A stretch of 64,000 nucleotides of DNA from Allium sativum (GCA_030737875.1 CM060922.1:232728335-232792334), one strand, 5' to 3'. Counted from the stretch's first letter, positions 25,085 to 38,703 are shown. The notes: a model not told the origin generated them from the letters alone. Numbers and translations: made by a program.

Positions 25085-25620
25085 ACTACATATATAAAAA
25101 TCATATTTTTATATTGTTGCTATCCATATAAAAATCATATTTTTATATTGTGGCTATCCATATAAAAATCATATTTTTCTATGCTATACGAATATATAAA
25201 AATCATATTTTTCTATGCTATACGAATATATAAAAATCATATTTTTACTTCGCTATTCAATATATAAAAATTCTATTTTTACAACGCTATTCAATAGATA
25301 AAATTATGTTTTTACTTCATTAAAAATCACTTCTTTACCTTTTAAAAAAAATATTTCTTTTCTATTTCTAAAGATCTACCCTTTTCGTTTCTAAAGATCT
25401 AGTCTTTATGATAAGAATCCAAAATTTTCGCTTAATAAAAATGTAATCTTTTTTTTACAAAAATCTAACCCTTTGCTATATCAAAAAAATATAAACTTTT
25501 TTCATAATAAAAATGTAAACTTTCTCCTATTAAAAATTAACCTCTTTATTCTATAAAGATTTAGTTTTCAAATTATTTCCCCTTTCATATAGAAACTGAA
25601 TTTTTCTCCCTTAAAACTAA
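25085..25620. repeat. A/T hairpin array in F 3' LTR
   Basis: Short units such as atataaaaat (25092-25101) with atttttatat (25105-25114) repeat several times, separated by phrases like tgctatcc and gctatacg, then grade into degenerate tctaaagatct-type repeats. The equivalent array in the 5' LTR is at about 32175-32720. Confidence 0.75.
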
Positions 25621-27042
25621 TTGCTGTAATTAAATAAAAACAAATAACTATATAAATAAAATCAAAAACTTACAATGGACTAAAGAGGAGGGGGAGTTAC
25701 TTGCGCCGGAGGGAGGCGCTGGTGCCATCGCAGGCCGGAGGAGCAAAAAAAAGGGGCTTGGGGCTTGTGACTCGTGACTGGCGGGTAGGGCTAAAGGGGC
25801 TCGGTTGTTCTGAAATCAAGAGGAGGGAGGAGCGCGCGGGGGGAGCGCTGGCTCGAGCGGGGGTTCGTCAGAGGATGGGGCGCGAGGTCAGGGAGGCCCT
25901 CGTGGTGGGTTCAAGCGTCATCGAGGAGGAGAAGCGCGAGAGGGTGGAGAAGAAGGGAGGCGGATGGCGCGAGGGGGAGGGGTCTGGTCGGAGGCGACCG
26001 CCTCCTGGTGGCTGGGCGGCATCGAGGCGATCGATCACCTGGGGCGCGGCTGCGGCTGCGCCTTCTTCTTCTTCTTTTTTTATTTGAATTCTGATTTAAT
26101 CGGGGGGGGCCAAAGTGAATAGATAGGGAGAGGAGAGAGATATTTTATTTTTAATTTATTTAATTAATTTATTTTCAAAAAGTAACTTTTTCATTCGACC
26201 TCGAAACAAGACCCACCGCCTGTCGTCCATAGCTAATTACCTCCATTCCCAACACAGTGGGATATGTATCGTAAGCTGATTCGACTGTTACAATCAGTTT
26301 TCGTCAAAATCAACATATACTTCTATATATTGAATTTGAACGCGCATTTCAATTTACCGGGGACACATACAAACCTTAAAAATTCCCGAAAAATATTTTC
26401 TAGCTTCGTATTGACGATACGGTCCTAACAAAACTAGTTTCGTCGAATTCCGAGACCATTTGAAAAATGGCCATTTCCAGTCGATTAAAATCAACTGAAA
26501 ATGGTCAAACGCGTTTTCTTTTGCCACGCTCACATATTGATTCCAAAAATTACGAAAATTGGAATCTATCAATAACTCGACACTGCGGATCCAACAAAAG
26601 TGGTTTCGTCGAATTCCGAGGTCGTTTGCAAAATGGCTATTTTTAAGGGGCTAAAATTCCATAGCGACTATTCTGAATTTTCAACTGAACATATCTTTTT
26701 ATTCCCGCTATGAAATCTCGATTTTTCGGATTCGTTGGAAAGATATTATCAATTAGATCCTATTATTTTTGGTTTCACTAAAATCCGGTTTATTCTGCAC
26801 CCGGTACATTCAATTGAAGTTTGAAATCGAATTATCGAACTACCGCGCCATTTTCAATTCCTTTTATAATTATATATAATTATTTATATTCTAACGACGA
26901 CGTATAAATATATATGTCGAATTCCATTTAAAATAAATTTCTCATCGATATTATTTAAAATAATTCATTTTAAATAATCAAAATTCGCTAAAATTGCCAA
27001 AATAAAATTTTTAAATTGGCTCGCATTTTCCGGGTTGTTACA

Positions 27043-27055
27043 TTCTCCCCCACTT
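27043..27055 (-). other. Polypurine tract of F
   Basis: Minus strand aagtgggggagaa directly abuts the TGTAACAACCC start of the 3' LTR. Confidence 0.9.
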
Positions 27056-28079
27056 AAAACTTTTCGTCCCCGAAAAGGAACGAAGCCGAAAATTGTTTAA
27101 AAACCAACTCAACTTTCATTGTTTTCGCTACGGCTTAAGTTCTTCAACTTTTCAGTTTCTAAGAACTTTTCAAAATCTTCAATAATTTGGCGAACACCCT
27201 AAATTTTCGAAAAATTTCTCCATAAACTCCCCTGCACCGGGGACTTCGGGAAATTTCAAATAGCCTTCCATGGCCTCACCAATCAATGGTGGACATAAAA
27301 AGAAAAAGAAAAAGCCAAGCGGCTCATAAAATCATCATCACCCAAACAAAACAGTAAATTATGGTAAACATGTACCCATTTGTCGGGCAAACAATTTTAT
27401 TCTTCTTCTCTAGCCTCCTTGCTATGACCTGTTCAGTGTAAGTACATATATATATGCAAGCAAATGTCACCAATTTTCAATACAATTCAATATTTCATTC
27501 AATCAGGCTAACGATTCAAAATTATCAAACAAATAACAAACAACACAACCATCAATCAATTAGTGAATTAAAATTTCAAATTCAGAATTTGATATATATA
27601 TATATATATATATATAGAAAATCATGTTTTTGATGCCAAATCACAACAATAATCCTATCTAATTTTTGGTTCTCACACCAGTCTAATGGAAATATATAGA
27701 AATCACACCTTCGAAACACGAATATAAATATTGGTGATGGAGCTCCATCATCAAAATCATCTCCGAGCGACTAGAGTGTGATTCTATATCTATCCAGTAT
27801 ATTAAAACTTCGAATATACGTTCATGACACGTATATGCAAAATCTATATATACTCGATTGTCCAAATTCAAAATATATAAATATTCAAACACGTATAAAA
27901 CAATTTAAATTTCAAAACAAAATTGTTTTCATTTGAAAAATATACTCTTCACACTCGTTCTAGGATACTACTGATCCTATCTCTAACGAGTCATTCTAAT
28001 TGGATATTACTAATCCAATATCTGATGAATTCTTTCGTATGGTTCTAACGTGTCTTGTTCTCTAGCTCTGTAAACCAAA

Positions 28080-28091
28080 GTTCGGATACCA
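28080..28091 (-). other. Degenerate primer-binding site of F
   Basis: Minus strand TGGTATCCGAAC, followed by tttggtttacagagct as in D and G. The two mismatches suggest decay since insertion. Confidence 0.8.
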
Positions 28092-28093
28092 AC

Positions 28094-30944
28094 TGTAACC
28101 GCAAGGAATTTTGCTCGATCTGAATCAATCGTTAAACCGATCAAGACCGTTCGAAACCCCTGTTCGTTTTGAGAACAGGACAAATCAGAACGCAGATGGA
28201 AGAAAATTTCATTGTATATTACAACAATTCCATCAGATACAAGAATATACAGAGTTTTAAATACAGTATTATACAACAAAGAATATCAGAGATTTAAATA
28301 CAGTATTGCAGCGGAAAAATAATACAAAACACAATTGAAAGTAATACACGGATACAGATCTTTCTGAGCATCGTTCCTGCTGTAAATTAGGATTCTGTGA
28401 ATATAAATCAACAAAACCAAAACTACTAGCTGCCCGTGTGGAAAATAGGGGCACCCAAAGTTTAGGTTAAAACAATAAACTCCAGGTCAGTCATGTGACT
28501 GGTGTGAGAACTAAAACAGTTATTAATCTTTATTTTTAAAGTTAGGTAAATCAAGGGACCATGCCGTATAACACGGAATGGGTTTCCTCCCAAGAATACC
28601 AGTGCATAAAACAAACAGCGCAATGCTAAATAAAGAAAAACGAAGCTATTATAAGACCCAGGTCCCATCACACAATGCAACGCAAACCGGAGGATAGGGT
28701 TTTCCCTTATAATAGCCAAACATGCTTGGTACGTTCAAAACAAATCATTTGTTACTATTATAGTTGTATAGTGTCAAAACAATTTCAATCATAAATATCA
28801 ATCATAGACGGCATGGGTACCATATATCATGTCGCCATACTAGTTCTACAAATAAAACTGCAATATCACGTATTGGAAGTTGGATTTCTGTCATTAGTCG
28901 ACGAAAGGGGCAAGCTCCTCTCCGCGTTCGAGACACTCTAGCAAATGACCCAGGACCCCACTATGATCCTTTGGAACCTCCTAGGCCGGTCCTCTCTTAC
29001 TTTTGAGGATTGGTTATTCCTGAACACACGTTTCCCGGTCCTAACAGACCTAATATCGAGGCGCCTCGTATCCAACAACCACACAGATGAAAAGTATATA
29101 AATGTTAGGGCTGGCAGGTCACTGACACCACCATAGCTAGAAAGAAACGTCGTGCACTCCTTGGGTCCGTATCCCGTTTTTGACTCATACCGAGGTGTGA
29201 GGCTCGCGAATTCACGTTATACACAAAGCTACGCCACACAGGCCGTGCTTTGATCATCAACCACAAGACTTTGCTTTTCAACAGAAGCCTTGATCAATTG
29301 CCACTTACGCGTGCCACACTGACAATTCACTCCATGCGACTGATGTCCATCGATATACTACCTCTGAGCTCGTATGTCTCAGAGAAGGGCGTTAAGCAAG
29401 AGAATAAATTCTACGCCACCAAACAGATGTATATTTAATAGAGATCAATCAGCACAGAATTAAATCCAATGTCAGACACACAGTCCATTTACAAGTTCGT
29501 TCTGCGTCTGAACGAAACCGTAGCCACGTTCCTCGCATATCCATCCATCTCCAAGTATGTCTGGACGATCACCAATTGTTTCTCTCATCCTGGGTGTACA
29601 GCCCAATCAAGATCATCAGTAATCACCCAAACGATGTGAAGACTTCCGGTCTTCAACCATCGTCTTTATCTTCGACATCTCGTCGAATCGGTTATTCAGA
29701 ATGGGTATAAACCCGGCCTTTTTGAATAACCCACGTATATGATAAACAAATGTTACACAATCATAACAAACGCCTCATTCCAATTCAGAATATTCTTTTA
29801 TTCACAAAATCACATTTTTAGGGAATAGGTTCCCATTAATTTTATCAAAGATAAATTCTTCTAAATTTAGTCTTTAATCTTCCTTTGGATATCATTTCAA
29901 ACTAGTCGAGATTAGCGAACCACACCGAAGTAATTATTTATTTTATTTCCCAATCCCAACCTATTCATCCCATGGAGAAAAACTGGTAATACCCCATATC
30001 TAACACCACGGTGATATCGGTAAAATTAATTACCATTTCACGTTCAAATCTAATTAAAGATTTAACTATCGCTTTGGAGCAAAACTGGTGGTACTCCATT
30101 CTCGATCACCTTTCAGATTTGATAATTTAAATTATCAATTTACATTTCAATCTAATTAAAGATTCATTAAAACTCCACTTAGTTTTAATCTTTTCAAAAA
30201 TCAACATTCAATCTTTAACTGGGTTAAAGAACCAATGTCATCTAAAACACGGTTCACGATAAACCCAAATCACATTTGATATTAAATACAACGCTCTGAA
30301 TAGAAAATATACCCTCTTATATTCAATATCAAATTCTGAAACCAACAAATATCGTATTGGAAATAACGATATAAAATATTTCTTTCAAATTACCATAACA
30401 ATATCTGTATAGCCACGAAATCCAACATCGAAATATTCCGAAGATAATTTCGATTCAAATCCATTTCCACTTTATATTTTGGAAATTATGATATATTTTA
30501 AAACCAATTCAAATTCAATTTATTTATTTCAAAAATAAATTGATTGTAGTTCTAGTTCAAAACTAGTTCATTTCGATAAAAATCTATTTTTATCTTTTCA
30601 AGTGTGAAGTTTTTCATCCCAATTTTCCCAAATCACTTCTTATGATTTTACACAAATTATTGACATTTTTAATAATTTTATCAAGGCCCGTACAGTCGAT
30701 TTCCATCAACGGCCATCGAACTGCACTTACAGCAACATTTTCCAAATTTGATTTGGACATAATTCCAAATCCAACCGTTAGATTTCAAATTTCAAATATT
30801 CATTGGAAAGATCTTTTCGATATGAACCCAACGGTTCCGGTTTCAGGAGAATCCGACGGTCGGATCTCCCACAACGTCAATTCGAGGTCACGAAATTTTC
30901 GAACTGCCGCAGCGCGGCGCGTTCTATTCAGGCCATTATATATA

Positions 30945-30984
<40 letters not shown>

Positions 30985-33900
30985 CGTCGATTTCCTTTTA
31001 AAACGTATTTTATAAATCGTTTTAAATTCGTTTTCAAAACCATTTCAACTCTAAATTCAATTTCTAATCAACATTGAATTTTCCTTTATAAATTCGTTTT
31101 AAATTCATTTCAAATTCGTTTCAATTCAAATCGATTTCAATTCAATTTCGATTCGAATTCAATTCACTATAATATTCATTTCAATTTGAATAAAATTGAT
31201 ATAAATATCGTTCTCGTCAAAATGGCGCAAATCTAATCAACACGGCTTTATATATTTCAATCGCTTCGTTATTCTATTCAACAAATGAATATTTATTCTA
31301 TCCAACACATGAATTTATATTTCTTTCAATACTTGACTAATCTCAACGAATGAGTACTGTCAACACCACTATTTTTGTTATTTAAAATATTTTATAAAAT
31401 ATTTGTATCTATCGTTTGATTTTCAAATCAAACTCCAACTATAAAGTAGTAAGAGAATGATTTTAAATATGATAAAGATGTGAATTTGATTAGTAAAATA
31501 TTTCTTTCAACACATGGTAATTTTCAACACATAATTATTTATCTATTTTTCACCACATGATTATTTATCTATTTTTCACAATTGGAATGAGGCCCAATCA
31601 ATTACCATATAATGTTAATTATATGGATTCCACACAACACATGTATATAATCACAACAATAAATAATCAATGATCATTCGAAGTGCACTACACTGTATAA
31701 GCATCAAATATAGATATCTAACGCTTATAACAGCCTGTCAATCAATCGATCGACATACAGTTAATCAATCGGGATGAGTGGACATCAAACATCATCCCAA
31801 CACCCGTGTGGGGTTTCACATCAACAAACACACATTTTTGTTTATTCACACACCCGTTAAGAATTATATTTTTAACGATAAAATATTTTTAACTGTATAA
31901 ATATTTTTAACTGTATAAATATTTTATTTCTTTTCATATCACACGATCAATTTTCACCACAACAAACAAACGAACAAACAAGCCATCCAAGGTCTGTGGA
32001 TGACGGGTGTCGGGTGCTGCCAAGCACCGTCTGCATCCTAGTATATATTTTATAACTAGAAAAGGAATTTAAAGTGAGAAGTTCTCACAGATTTGCTGAT
32101 TCAACTCCACGACTCTTCTTGTGTAGGAAATCTTCACCGTGATCGCCTTTCATCACTTTCGTTGCCCATAGCCACTACATATATAAAAATCATATTTTTA
32201 TATTGTTGCTATCCATATAAAAATCATATTTTTGTATTGTGGCTATCCATATAAAAATCATATTTTTCTATGTTATACGAATATATAAAAATCATATTTT
32301 TCTATGCTATACGAATATATAAAAATCATATTTTTACTTCGCTATTCAATATATAAAAATTCTATTTTTACAACGCTATTCAATAGATAAAAATTATATT
32401 TTTACTTTATTAAAAATCACTTCTTTACCTTTTAAAAAAAAATATTTCTTTACTATTTCTAAAGATCTACCCTTTTCATTTCTAAAGATCTAGTCTTTAT
32501 GATAAGAATCCAAAATTTTCGCTTAATAAAAATGTAATCTTTTTGTTACAAAAATCTAACCCTTTTCTATATGAAAAAAAATATAAACTTTTCTCATAAT
32601 AAAAATGTAAACTTTCTCCTATTAAAAATTAACCTCTTTAATCAATAAAGATTTAGTTTTCAAATTATTTCCCCTTTCAAATAGAAACTGAATTTTTCTC
32701 CCTTAAAACTAATTACTGTAATTAAATAAAAACAAATAACTATATTAATAAAATCAAAAACTTACAATGGACTAAAGAGGAGGGGGAGTTACTCGTGCCG
32801 GAGAGAGGCGCTGGTGCCATCGCAGGCCGGAGGAGCAAAAAAAAGGGGCTTGGGGCTTGTGACTCGTGACTGGCGGGTAGGGCTAAAGGGGCTCGGTGGT
32901 TCTGAAATCAAGAGGAGGGAGGAGCGCGAGGGGGGAGCGCTGGCTCGAGTGGGGGTTCGTCAGAGGATGGGGCGCAAGGTCAGGGAGGCCCTCGCGGTGG
33001 GTTCAAGCGTCATCGAGGAGGAGAAGCGCGAGAGGGTGGAGAAGAAGGGAGGCGGATGGCACGAGGGGGGGAGGGGTCTGGTCGGAGGCGACCTCCTCCT
33101 GGTGGCTGGGCGGCGTCGAGGCGATCAATCGCCTGGGGCGCGGCTGCGGCTGCGCCTTCTTCATCTTTTTTATTTATTTGAATTCTGATTTAATCGGGGG
33201 GGGCCAGAGTGAATAGATAGGGAGAGGAGAGAGATATTTTATTTTTAATTTATTTAATTAATTTATTTTCAAAAAGTAACTTTTTCATTCGACTGCGAAA
33301 CAAGGCCCAACGCCTGTTGTCCATAGCTAATTACCCCAATTCCGAACACAACGGGATATGTATCATAAGCTGATTTGACTGTTACAATCAGTTTTCGTCA
33401 AAATCAACATATACTTCTATATATTGAATTTGAACGCGCATTTCAATTTACCGGGGTCACGTACGAACTTTAAAAATACCCGAAAAATATTTTCTAGCTT
33501 CGTATTGACGATACAGTCCTAACAAAACTAGTTTCATCGAATTCCGAGACAATTTGAAAAATGGCCATTTTCCAGTTGATTAAAATCAACTGAAAATGGT
33601 CAAACGCGTTTTCCTTTGCCACACTCACATATTGATTTGAAAAACTATGAAAATTGGAATCTAGCAATAACTCGATACTGCGGATCCAAAAAAAGTGGTT
33701 TCGTCGAAATCCGAGGTCGTTTGCAAAATGGCTATTTTTAAGGGGCCGAAATTCCATAGCGACTATTCTGAATTTTCAACTGAACATATCTTTTTATTCC
33801 CGCTATGAAATTTCGATTTTTCGGATTTGTTGGAAAGATATTATCAATTAGATCCTATTATTTTTGGTTTCACTAAAATCTGGTTTATTCTGCACCCGGT

Positions 33901-34112
33901 ACATTCAATTGAAGTTTGAAATCGAATTATCGTACTACCGCGCCATTTTCAATTCCTTTTATAATTATATATAATTATTTATATTCTAACGACGACGTAT
34001 AAATATATACGTCGAATTCCATTTAAAATAAATTTCTCATTGATATTATTTAAAATAATTCATTTTAAATAATCAAAATTCGCTAAAATTGCCAAAATAA
34101 AAATTTTAAATT
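28094..34112 (-). mobile_element. Element F: 5' LTR, 6,019 bp, start truncated
   Basis: It is collinear with the 3' LTR at 21017-27042. It ends on the minus strand at 28094 next to the PBS. At the high-coordinate side homology stops after ...aaattttaaatt at 34112. The terminal stretch containing the TGTAACAACCCGG start (about 25 bp) is missing, and E sequence follows directly. TA repeats at about 30948-30981 are longer than in the other LTR. Leader at about 32790-33190, hairpin array at 32175-32720. No genes. Confidence 0.88.
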
Positions 34113-34238
34113 AGATCTATAAACAACCATTTAGTAAGATCTATATACACCAATGGATTTAGATTTGGTCTCACTGATTCATGACGTATATGTTAACACC
34201 CAAATATAGTTGTTGTTCATGTGTTATACTTAGATTTA

Positions 34239-34302
<64 letters not shown>

Positions 34303-35893
34303 GATCATGATCATATGTTGACACCAAACTTATAAATTTGGTTACATATTTTAATATGAATCATGATGTGAATGTTGACATTATAATTTTTTGTTCGTCT
34401 CATGCTTGAATCATCACCATATGTTGTACCATATGTGATTTTGTTGAAACATGAAATATAAGCATATGTAATTTTTATTGAAACATGAAGATATAAACAT
34501 ATTGTAGCGTTTTTTGAAACATGAGATTAAGAACATTTTAGCGTCTTTATGAAATAATCAAATAAAAAGATTAAACCTTTATGTTGTGTTTGAATGAAAT
34601 AAAAAGATTAAACCTTTATGTTGCGTTTGAATGAAATAAAAAGATTAAATCTTTATGTTGCGTTTGAATGAAATAAAAAGATTAAATCATTATGTTGCGG
34701 TTGTAGTCAAATAATTAAGGTTGACGTTGAAATTTCCGTTGTAATTAAAGCATGATATTACATCGTAAAAAAAATTATCTTTATTTTTAATAAATAAAGA
34801 ATAAGATTTGCATTGTAAAATAAAATTACATTTTTATATGTAATTGAAGAATGATACTTTACGCTGTCAAATAAATTTACATTTTTAATGTAAATAAAAA
34901 GAATGGACATTACATTTTTAATGTAAATTAAAAGGACATTTTTTTATGTAATTAAAGAATAGGATTTACATTATAAATTAAGAGGACATTTTTTTATGTA
35001 ATTAAAGAATAGGATTTACATTGTAAATTAAGAGGACATTTTTTTATTAAAGAATGAAGATTTGCATTTAAAATAAATTTCCATTTTTATATGTAATTAA
35101 GTAAGATTTTACACTGTAAAATAAAAACACCGTTTATGTTAGAATTGAAAAATTAAAATAAGAACATAATTAGAGTGAACATTTTATTTACATTCGCTAT
35201 GTAAATAAAAAGAACAAGTTTACATGACACATTTATTTACCTTTAGTTATTACAAATAAAAATAACAAGTAGCACGACATCTTTATTTACATTATTTTTA
35301 TGTAAACAAAAAGGACAAAATTAGATGATACTTTTATTTACATTTTTATGTAAATAGAACATGAAAAGAATAGTTTTATTTGCTATTTTGTGTGAATAAA
35401 ACATGAGAAGAAAAGGGATATTTTATTTACATTTAGTATAAATAAAAATAAAAAATAAAAAATATATAAAAATAAAAAAAATGAACACATATTTTTGTCG
35501 CTATGTCATTTTAGATAAAACGAACACATATTTTTAGCGTATGTCATTTTAGATAAAATGACCACATATTTTTGTCGCTTATTTTAGATAAAATTAACAC
35601 ATATTTTAGCGTATGTCATTTTAGATAAAATGAACACATATTTTAATGTATGTCAAATTTAGTTGAAATGAACATAATTTAAGCATTATGTAAATTTAGT
35701 TGATATGAATTATATTTTAGCGTTGAGAGATAATATGTTTACATTAGATATGTTTGTATTAGGAATGTTGCATTAGAAAATATGTTTGCATTAGATATGT
35801 CTACATTAGAAATGTCTACCTTAGAAATGTGTACATTGGAGATAAAGAATATAAATTTAGTATTATGTCACATTAGTTAAAATGAACATATTT
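34113..35893 (+). mobile_element. Element E (solo LTR), second segment
   Basis: AT-rich LTR body between F and G. It holds a TA microsatellite (34244-34300) and then a long array of imperfect hairpin units. The clearest unit has an 11-bp stem, tttatttacat (35183-35193) with atgtaaataaa (35199-35209); another is atttacat with atgtaaat (35336-35355). The segment ends at TATTT (35889-35893), the duplicated target of G. Confidence 0.7.
34244..34300. repeat. (TA)n microsatellite, 57 bp
   Basis: Uninterrupted alternating TA between gtg and gggatcatg in the body of E. Confidence 0.95.
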
Positions 35894-38703
35894 TGCAACA
35901 ACCCGGAAATCTGAGCCAATTTAAAAAAATTATATTGGCGAATTTAATGAATTTTGAATATTTAAAATGGATTATTTTAAATAATAATGACGAGAAATTT
36001 ATTTTGAATAGAATTCGAACGTATATATTATATAGATCGTCGTTAGAATATAAATATTTATTTTAAATTATAAAAGGGAAAGGAGCTATCAACTTTGGTA
36101 TCAGAGCTTTGGTTTACAGAGCTAGAGAACATGACATATTAGAACCAAACGAAAGAATTCATCAGAAATTGGATTAGTAATATCCAATGAGAATGACTCG
36201 TTAGAGATAGGATCAGTAGTATCCAAGAACGAGAGTGAAGAGTATATTTTTAAATGAAAAACTCCATATTTGAAAATATAAAAATAGATTTTTATCGAAA
36301 TGGACTAGTTTTGAACTAGAATTAAAATCAATTTATTTTTGAAATAACTAAATTGAATTTGAAATGGGTTTTAAATAACCAGAATTTCTAATATATTTAA
36401 TTGGAATTGAATTAGAATTGATTTATGGGTTTACCATGAACGGTGTTTTAAATAACACTTGTTCTTTAACCCGATAATAAATAGAATATGATTTAGGTTT
36501 ATCGTGAACTGTGTTTTAAATGACATTAGTTCTTTAACCCAGTAAAAGGAGTTTTAATGAATCTTTAATTAGATTGAAATATGAATTGATAATTTAAATT
36601 ATTAAAATTTGGAAACGATCGAGAATGGGGTATCGCCAGTTTTGCTCCGAGCGATAGTTTAATCTTTAATTAGATTTGAACGCGAAATGGTAATTAAATT
36701 TACCGATAACACCGTCGTGTTAGTTATAGGGTAATAACAGTTTTGCTCCATGGGATGAATAGGTTTGGCTTGGGAAATAAAATAAATAATTACTTCGGTG
36801 TGGTTCACTAATCTCGACTAGTTTGGAAAACCTAATCTGGTTTGAATTGACATCCAAAGGAAGATTAAAGAATAAATTTTAAAGAATTTATCTTTGATAA
36901 AATTAATGGGAACCTTTCCCCTAAGAATATGAAATTTAGAAACTAGCTGTGGGTTAGTTAAGATGAATGGTTTCCTGGGTATTGATCTGATGTTGGTTTC
37001 GGCCTTCGGGGTTAATATTTGGGGAATTGTTCTCTTACTAATTTACGATTAGTGACTGATGAATTGGAATGAGGCGTATATTGTGTTTTATAGCACTTGT
37101 TGATTAAGATACGCCAGTTATTTGGAAAGTCCGGGTATAACCCATTCTGAATAACTGATTCGACGATGAGTCGAAGGGATTAAAGACGGTGCAAGACCGA
37201 TGATCTTCACATCGAATGGATGGGTGCTACTGATGCCCATGATGGGAGTAGCTACCTTGAAGGGGGCTAAAGTGGTAGCCATCCGGACGTACTTGGAGGT
37301 CGACGGATATGCCAGGAAAGTGCCTTCGGTTTCGTTTAGACCCAAAACGAACTTGTAAATGGACTGTGTGTCTGACATTGGATTTTATTCTGTGTGATTG
37401 ATTTCTATTAAATATATATCTGTTTGGCGGCGGAGAATTTATTTTCTTGCTTAACGCCCTTCTCTGAGACGTACGAGCTCAGAGGTTATATCTCGATGGA
37501 TATAAACCGCATGGCATGAATTGCCTGTGTGGCATGCCTAAGTCGCAAATGATCAAGGCTTCTGTTGAAAAGCAAAGTATTGTAGTTGATGATCAAAGCA
37601 CAGCTTTAAATAGCGCTGCTTTGTGTATAGCATTGATTCGCGAGCCTCGCACCCTGTATGGTGGTAAACTGATGGTTTGATCAGTATGCTTTTTAGAGGA
37701 TGGGCACCTTAGTGGTGTCGTGGATTCGGTCGACCGAGATTGAGCTTAGTGCTCGGAGGGATAGGGCTCAAACCTGATTCCCTGAGGGATAGAGTAAGCG
37801 GTGTTTTCTCTCGCCGAGACGTAAGCCGAGTGATACTCGATTTCCCAAAAGTGCGGATGTGCATTACGGTGTTTTCTCTCGCTGATACGTAAGCCGTTGT
37901 AGATGGCACTACGCGATCGATCTTTTGAATCAGGAGCCACCATGATGGAAATCCAATTTCCAAATATGACATTTTGCGGTTTTGATTGTAGAGCCTAGTA
38001 TTGGCAACATGATATATGGTACCCATGCCGTCTATGATTGATACATTTATATATGAAATTGTTTTCTTCACTTATAGTAATAATATAAGATGAAATTTCA
38101 CGTATCAAGTATATTTCGCTATTATAAGGGAAAACCCTATCCTTCGGCTTGCGTTGCATTGTGTGATAGGACCTGGGTCTTATAATAGCTTCATTGTTCT
38201 TTATTTAGCATTGCGCTATTTGTTTTATGCACTGGTATTCTTGGGAGGAAACCCGTTCCGTGTTTACGGCGTGGTCCCTTGGTTTACCTAACTTTAAAAA
38301 CAAAGATTAATAACTATTTTAGTTCTCACATGACTGATCCGGAGTTTATTGTTTTGACCTAAACTCTGGGTGCCCTATTTCCACATGGGCAGCTAGTAGT
38401 TTTGGTTTTGCAGATTTATATTCACAGGATCCTGGTTTTCAGCTGAAGCGATATTCGGAAAGCTCTGTATCCGTGTATCTGTTTTCAGTTGTGCTTTGTA
38501 TTGTTTTTCCACTGCGATGTATTTACATGTAATTTAAATCTCTGATATTTTCTGTGTAATATTTATTCATACTCTATTATACTTCTTGTATTCTGATGGA
38601 ATTGTTGTAATAAGCAATGAAATGTTCTTCTGTTTGTGTTCTGATTTGTCGTGTTCTCGAAGCTATCCGGGCTTTCCTTCACGGGGAAGTTTGGGTCACC
38701 ACA
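35894..38703 (+). mobile_element. Element G: giant-LTR element with two internal deletions
   Basis: The ends are intact (TGCAACAACCCGG ... gtcaccaca) and flanked by TATTT on both sides (35889-35893 and 38704-38708). Inside, the first 190 bp is LTR start. Then comes a PBS (36096-36107) with about 150 bp of internal sequence, then the last 2.44 kb of an LTR. At the second junction atgaaaa (36254-36260) is common to both parent sequences as seen in F. So most of the 5' LTR, most of the internal region and the front of the 3' LTR are gone. The 3' part holds the conserved block and resembles K most closely. Confidence 0.85.
36096..36107 (+). other. Primer-binding site retained in G
   Basis: Perfect TGGTATCAGAGC followed by tttggtttacagagctagag. 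Its position only 200 bp from the element start reveals the 5' LTR deletion. Confidence 0.85.

Larger units (their letters stand above)
21017..27042 (-). mobile_element. Element F: 3' LTR, 6,026 bp
   Basis: On the minus strand it starts at 27042 with TGTAACAACCCGG, right after a polypurine tract, and ends at 21017 with ...ccgttaca. It is nearly collinear with 28094-34112. By eye I count about ten differences in the first 200 bp from the low-coordinate end. It contains a GC-rich leader (25690-26090), the A/T hairpin array (25085-25620), the AACCGTTGG motif block (23690-23800) and the conserved 3' block (21017-22660). Short reading frames in the GC-rich part have no protein-family features. Confidence 0.9.
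27043..28093 (-). mobile_element. Element F internal region, 1.05 kb, non-coding
   Basis: On the minus strand the order is PBS, spacer, polypurine tract. The PBS (28080-28091) reads TGGTATCCGAAC, two mismatches from canonical. The tract is aagtgggggagaa (27055 to 27043), preceded by cggggacgaaaag. No gag or pol remnants are visible. At 27180-27440 lies a module (cccctgcaccgg, aaaaagccaagcggct, cacccaaacaaaacagtaaa, ttgtcgggca) that recurs in H at 59400-59650. A TA run sits at about 27593-27616. Confidence 0.9.

Noticed and set aside
25701..26087. Arg/Gly-rich open frame of 128 codons in the F 3' LTR, with a similar one in the 5' LTR at 32814-33188
   Set aside because: It is antisense to the LTR, arises from GC-rich leader sequence, has low complexity and no domain features, and the two copies differ by frame-changing differences near the end.
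27043..28093. Possible gag or other gene inside F
   Set aside because: No frame above about 70 codons, no zinc knuckle, protease or RT motifs; only PBS, polypurine tract and AT-rich DNA.
28010..28094. Possible tRNA-like sequence near the F PBS
   Set aside because: Only the 12-base complement to the tRNA 3' end is present; no cloverleaf arms can be drawn.
34244..34300. TA runs (also 60622-60679, 30948-30981) as origins or recombination sites
   Set aside because: They are simple microsatellites inside LTR bodies, of differing length between paired LTRs, with no further supporting motif.
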